Assembly: GCA_964567295.1 (NCBI GenBank)
Contig: CAZMLU010000024.1
Span: 1-24,237, forward strand
Source of the DNA: SLJK01 sp964567295
Lineage (GTDB): Bacteria > Bacillota > Dethiobacteria > DTU022 > UBA8154
Direction of reading: 5' to 3'
DNA: 24,237 nucleotides
Below, one piece after another: positions 23,986 through 24,237 of this stretch (positions within the stretch are counted from its first letter, which is position 1; every line of letters begins with the position of its first letter). The translations under genes and the position numbers were made by a program. The notes below the pieces were generated by a model. It made no database searches and had not been told where the DNA came from. It was given only the letters and a program-made list of their open reading frames with translations.

Positions 23986-24030
23986 ATGAGGGTGTCTAAA
24001 AAGGCGGCGAAGGAAGTGTTGAAGATTTGA
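23986..24030 (+). CDS. Possible 14-residue small ORF before the acylase gene
   Basis: An ATG 8 bases after a strong GGGAGGTGG site encodes MRVSKKAAKEVLKI, a basic amphipathic peptide, and stops 27 bases before the acylase start. The ribosome site is better than expected by chance, but coding is unproven. Confidence 0.25.
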   Translation: MRVSKKAAKEVLKI

Positions 24031-24057
24031 GTAATAGAATAAAGGAGGAACAGCTCG

Positions 24058-24237
24058 ATGAAGAAAGGAAGGTTCAGTAAGATTTTGTCCTGCTTCTTGG
24101 TTTTGGCCATGTTATCGTTTGCGGCTTCTTTTACTTTTGCGGCTGGTGAAGCTCAAGAAGACCAGTACGAATTTACGGTCACGCGAGATGATTATGGGGT
24201 GCCAAATGTTTATGCTGAGGACATGGAATCGCTTTTT
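24058..24237 (+). CDS. Penicillin-acylase-family exported protein, 3'-partial
   Basis: The first 60 codons are present, from an ATG 9 bases after AAAGGAGG. A Sec signal peptide (KKGRFSK, then a hydrophobic core to about residue 28, cleavage near TFAA-GEA) is followed by YEFTVTRDDYGVPNVYAEDM then ESLF. The R-D-x-x-GVPxxYA pattern is the N-terminus of penicillin amidase-family (Ntn hydrolase) precursors, which cleave amides such as penicillins or acyl-homoserine lactones after self-processing. The catalytic Ser that begins the beta chain lies beyond the window, so activity cannot be judged. Confidence 0.8.
   Translation, partial: MKKGRFSKILSCFLVLAMLSFAASFTFAAGEAQEDQYEFTVTRDDYGVPNVYAEDMESLF

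Larger units (their letters stand above)
23583..24057. promoter_or_regulatory. Divergent intergenic region between glmM and the acylase gene
   Basis: AT-rich control region for glmM (leftward) and the penicillin-acylase-like gene (rightward). Near glmM lie the small palindromes TGTGCTGCACA (23606-23616) and CTCTT-GTT-AAGAG (23625-23637), which could form leader hairpins. TTGACT at 23838-23843 may be a rightward -35, but no convincing -10 follows. No glmM promoter could be fixed. Two tiny frames with ribosome sites are listed separately. AAAGGAGG at 24041-24048 serves the acylase gene. I see no riboswitch that I can name. Confidence 0.45.

Noticed and set aside
23583..24057. Riboswitch (for example a glmS-type element) upstream of glmM
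   Set aside because: The leader shows only small palindromes and none of the conserved core sequence of known riboswitches that I can recognise.

Overview
The window looks like a low-to-mid GC Firmicute, probably a clostridial lineage. The signs are strong AGGAGG-type ribosome sites, frequent GTG and TTG starts, sigma-A promoters close to TTGACA-N17-TATAAT, a Bacillus-type NagB, and copper-amine-oxidase-N (stalk) domain surface proteins. Several exported proteins are very acidic, which would fit a salt-adapted organism, but that is inference. No rRNA, tRNA or CRISPR array was seen. A 100-N scaffold gap shows this is a draft, possibly metagenomic, assembly.

Layout. (1) Bases 1-1203 hold the 3' part of an acidic S-layer/stalk-like protein and two broken pieces of copper-amine-oxidase-N domains. 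(2) Bases 1203-3157 (minus strand) are a compact three-gene operon: a MarR regulator with two palindromic operators around its own promoter, a CTP-dependent lipid (dolichol/phytol-type) kinase, and a short CDF-like membrane protein without the usual metal ligands. (3) Bases 3241-5236 hold a decayed transposase, a DUF4870-type membrane protein with a frameshift, and an acidic lipoprotein. (4) Bases 5336-11923 form a drug-efflux-type operon: TetR regulator, lipoprotein membrane-fusion protein, RND pump, and a TolC-family protein that appears to lack the outer-membrane barrel strands. (5) Bases 11936-20218 hold surface-polysaccharide genes: an O-antigen-ligase/polymerase-like protein with C-terminal TPRs, a membrane UDP-HexNAc 4,6-dehydratase, and two paralogous Wzz-like chain-length proteins. 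A UDP-glucuronate 4-epimerase follows. (6) A triple 25-bp repeat separates these from a minus-strand glmM-nagB pair of amino-sugar genes. (7) The window ends in the signal peptide and first residues of a penicillin-acylase-family protein.

How they fit together. GlmM feeds UDP-GlcNAc synthesis, the 4,6-dehydratase and the epimerase make modified sugar nucleotides, and the polymerase plus Wzz pair would set polymer assembly and length. No glycosyltransferase or flippase lies in the window, so the pathway is incomplete here. The most distinctive features are the tripartite efflux system with a barrel-less TolC homologue in a probable single-membrane cell, and the MarR / lipid kinase / degenerate CDF operon.
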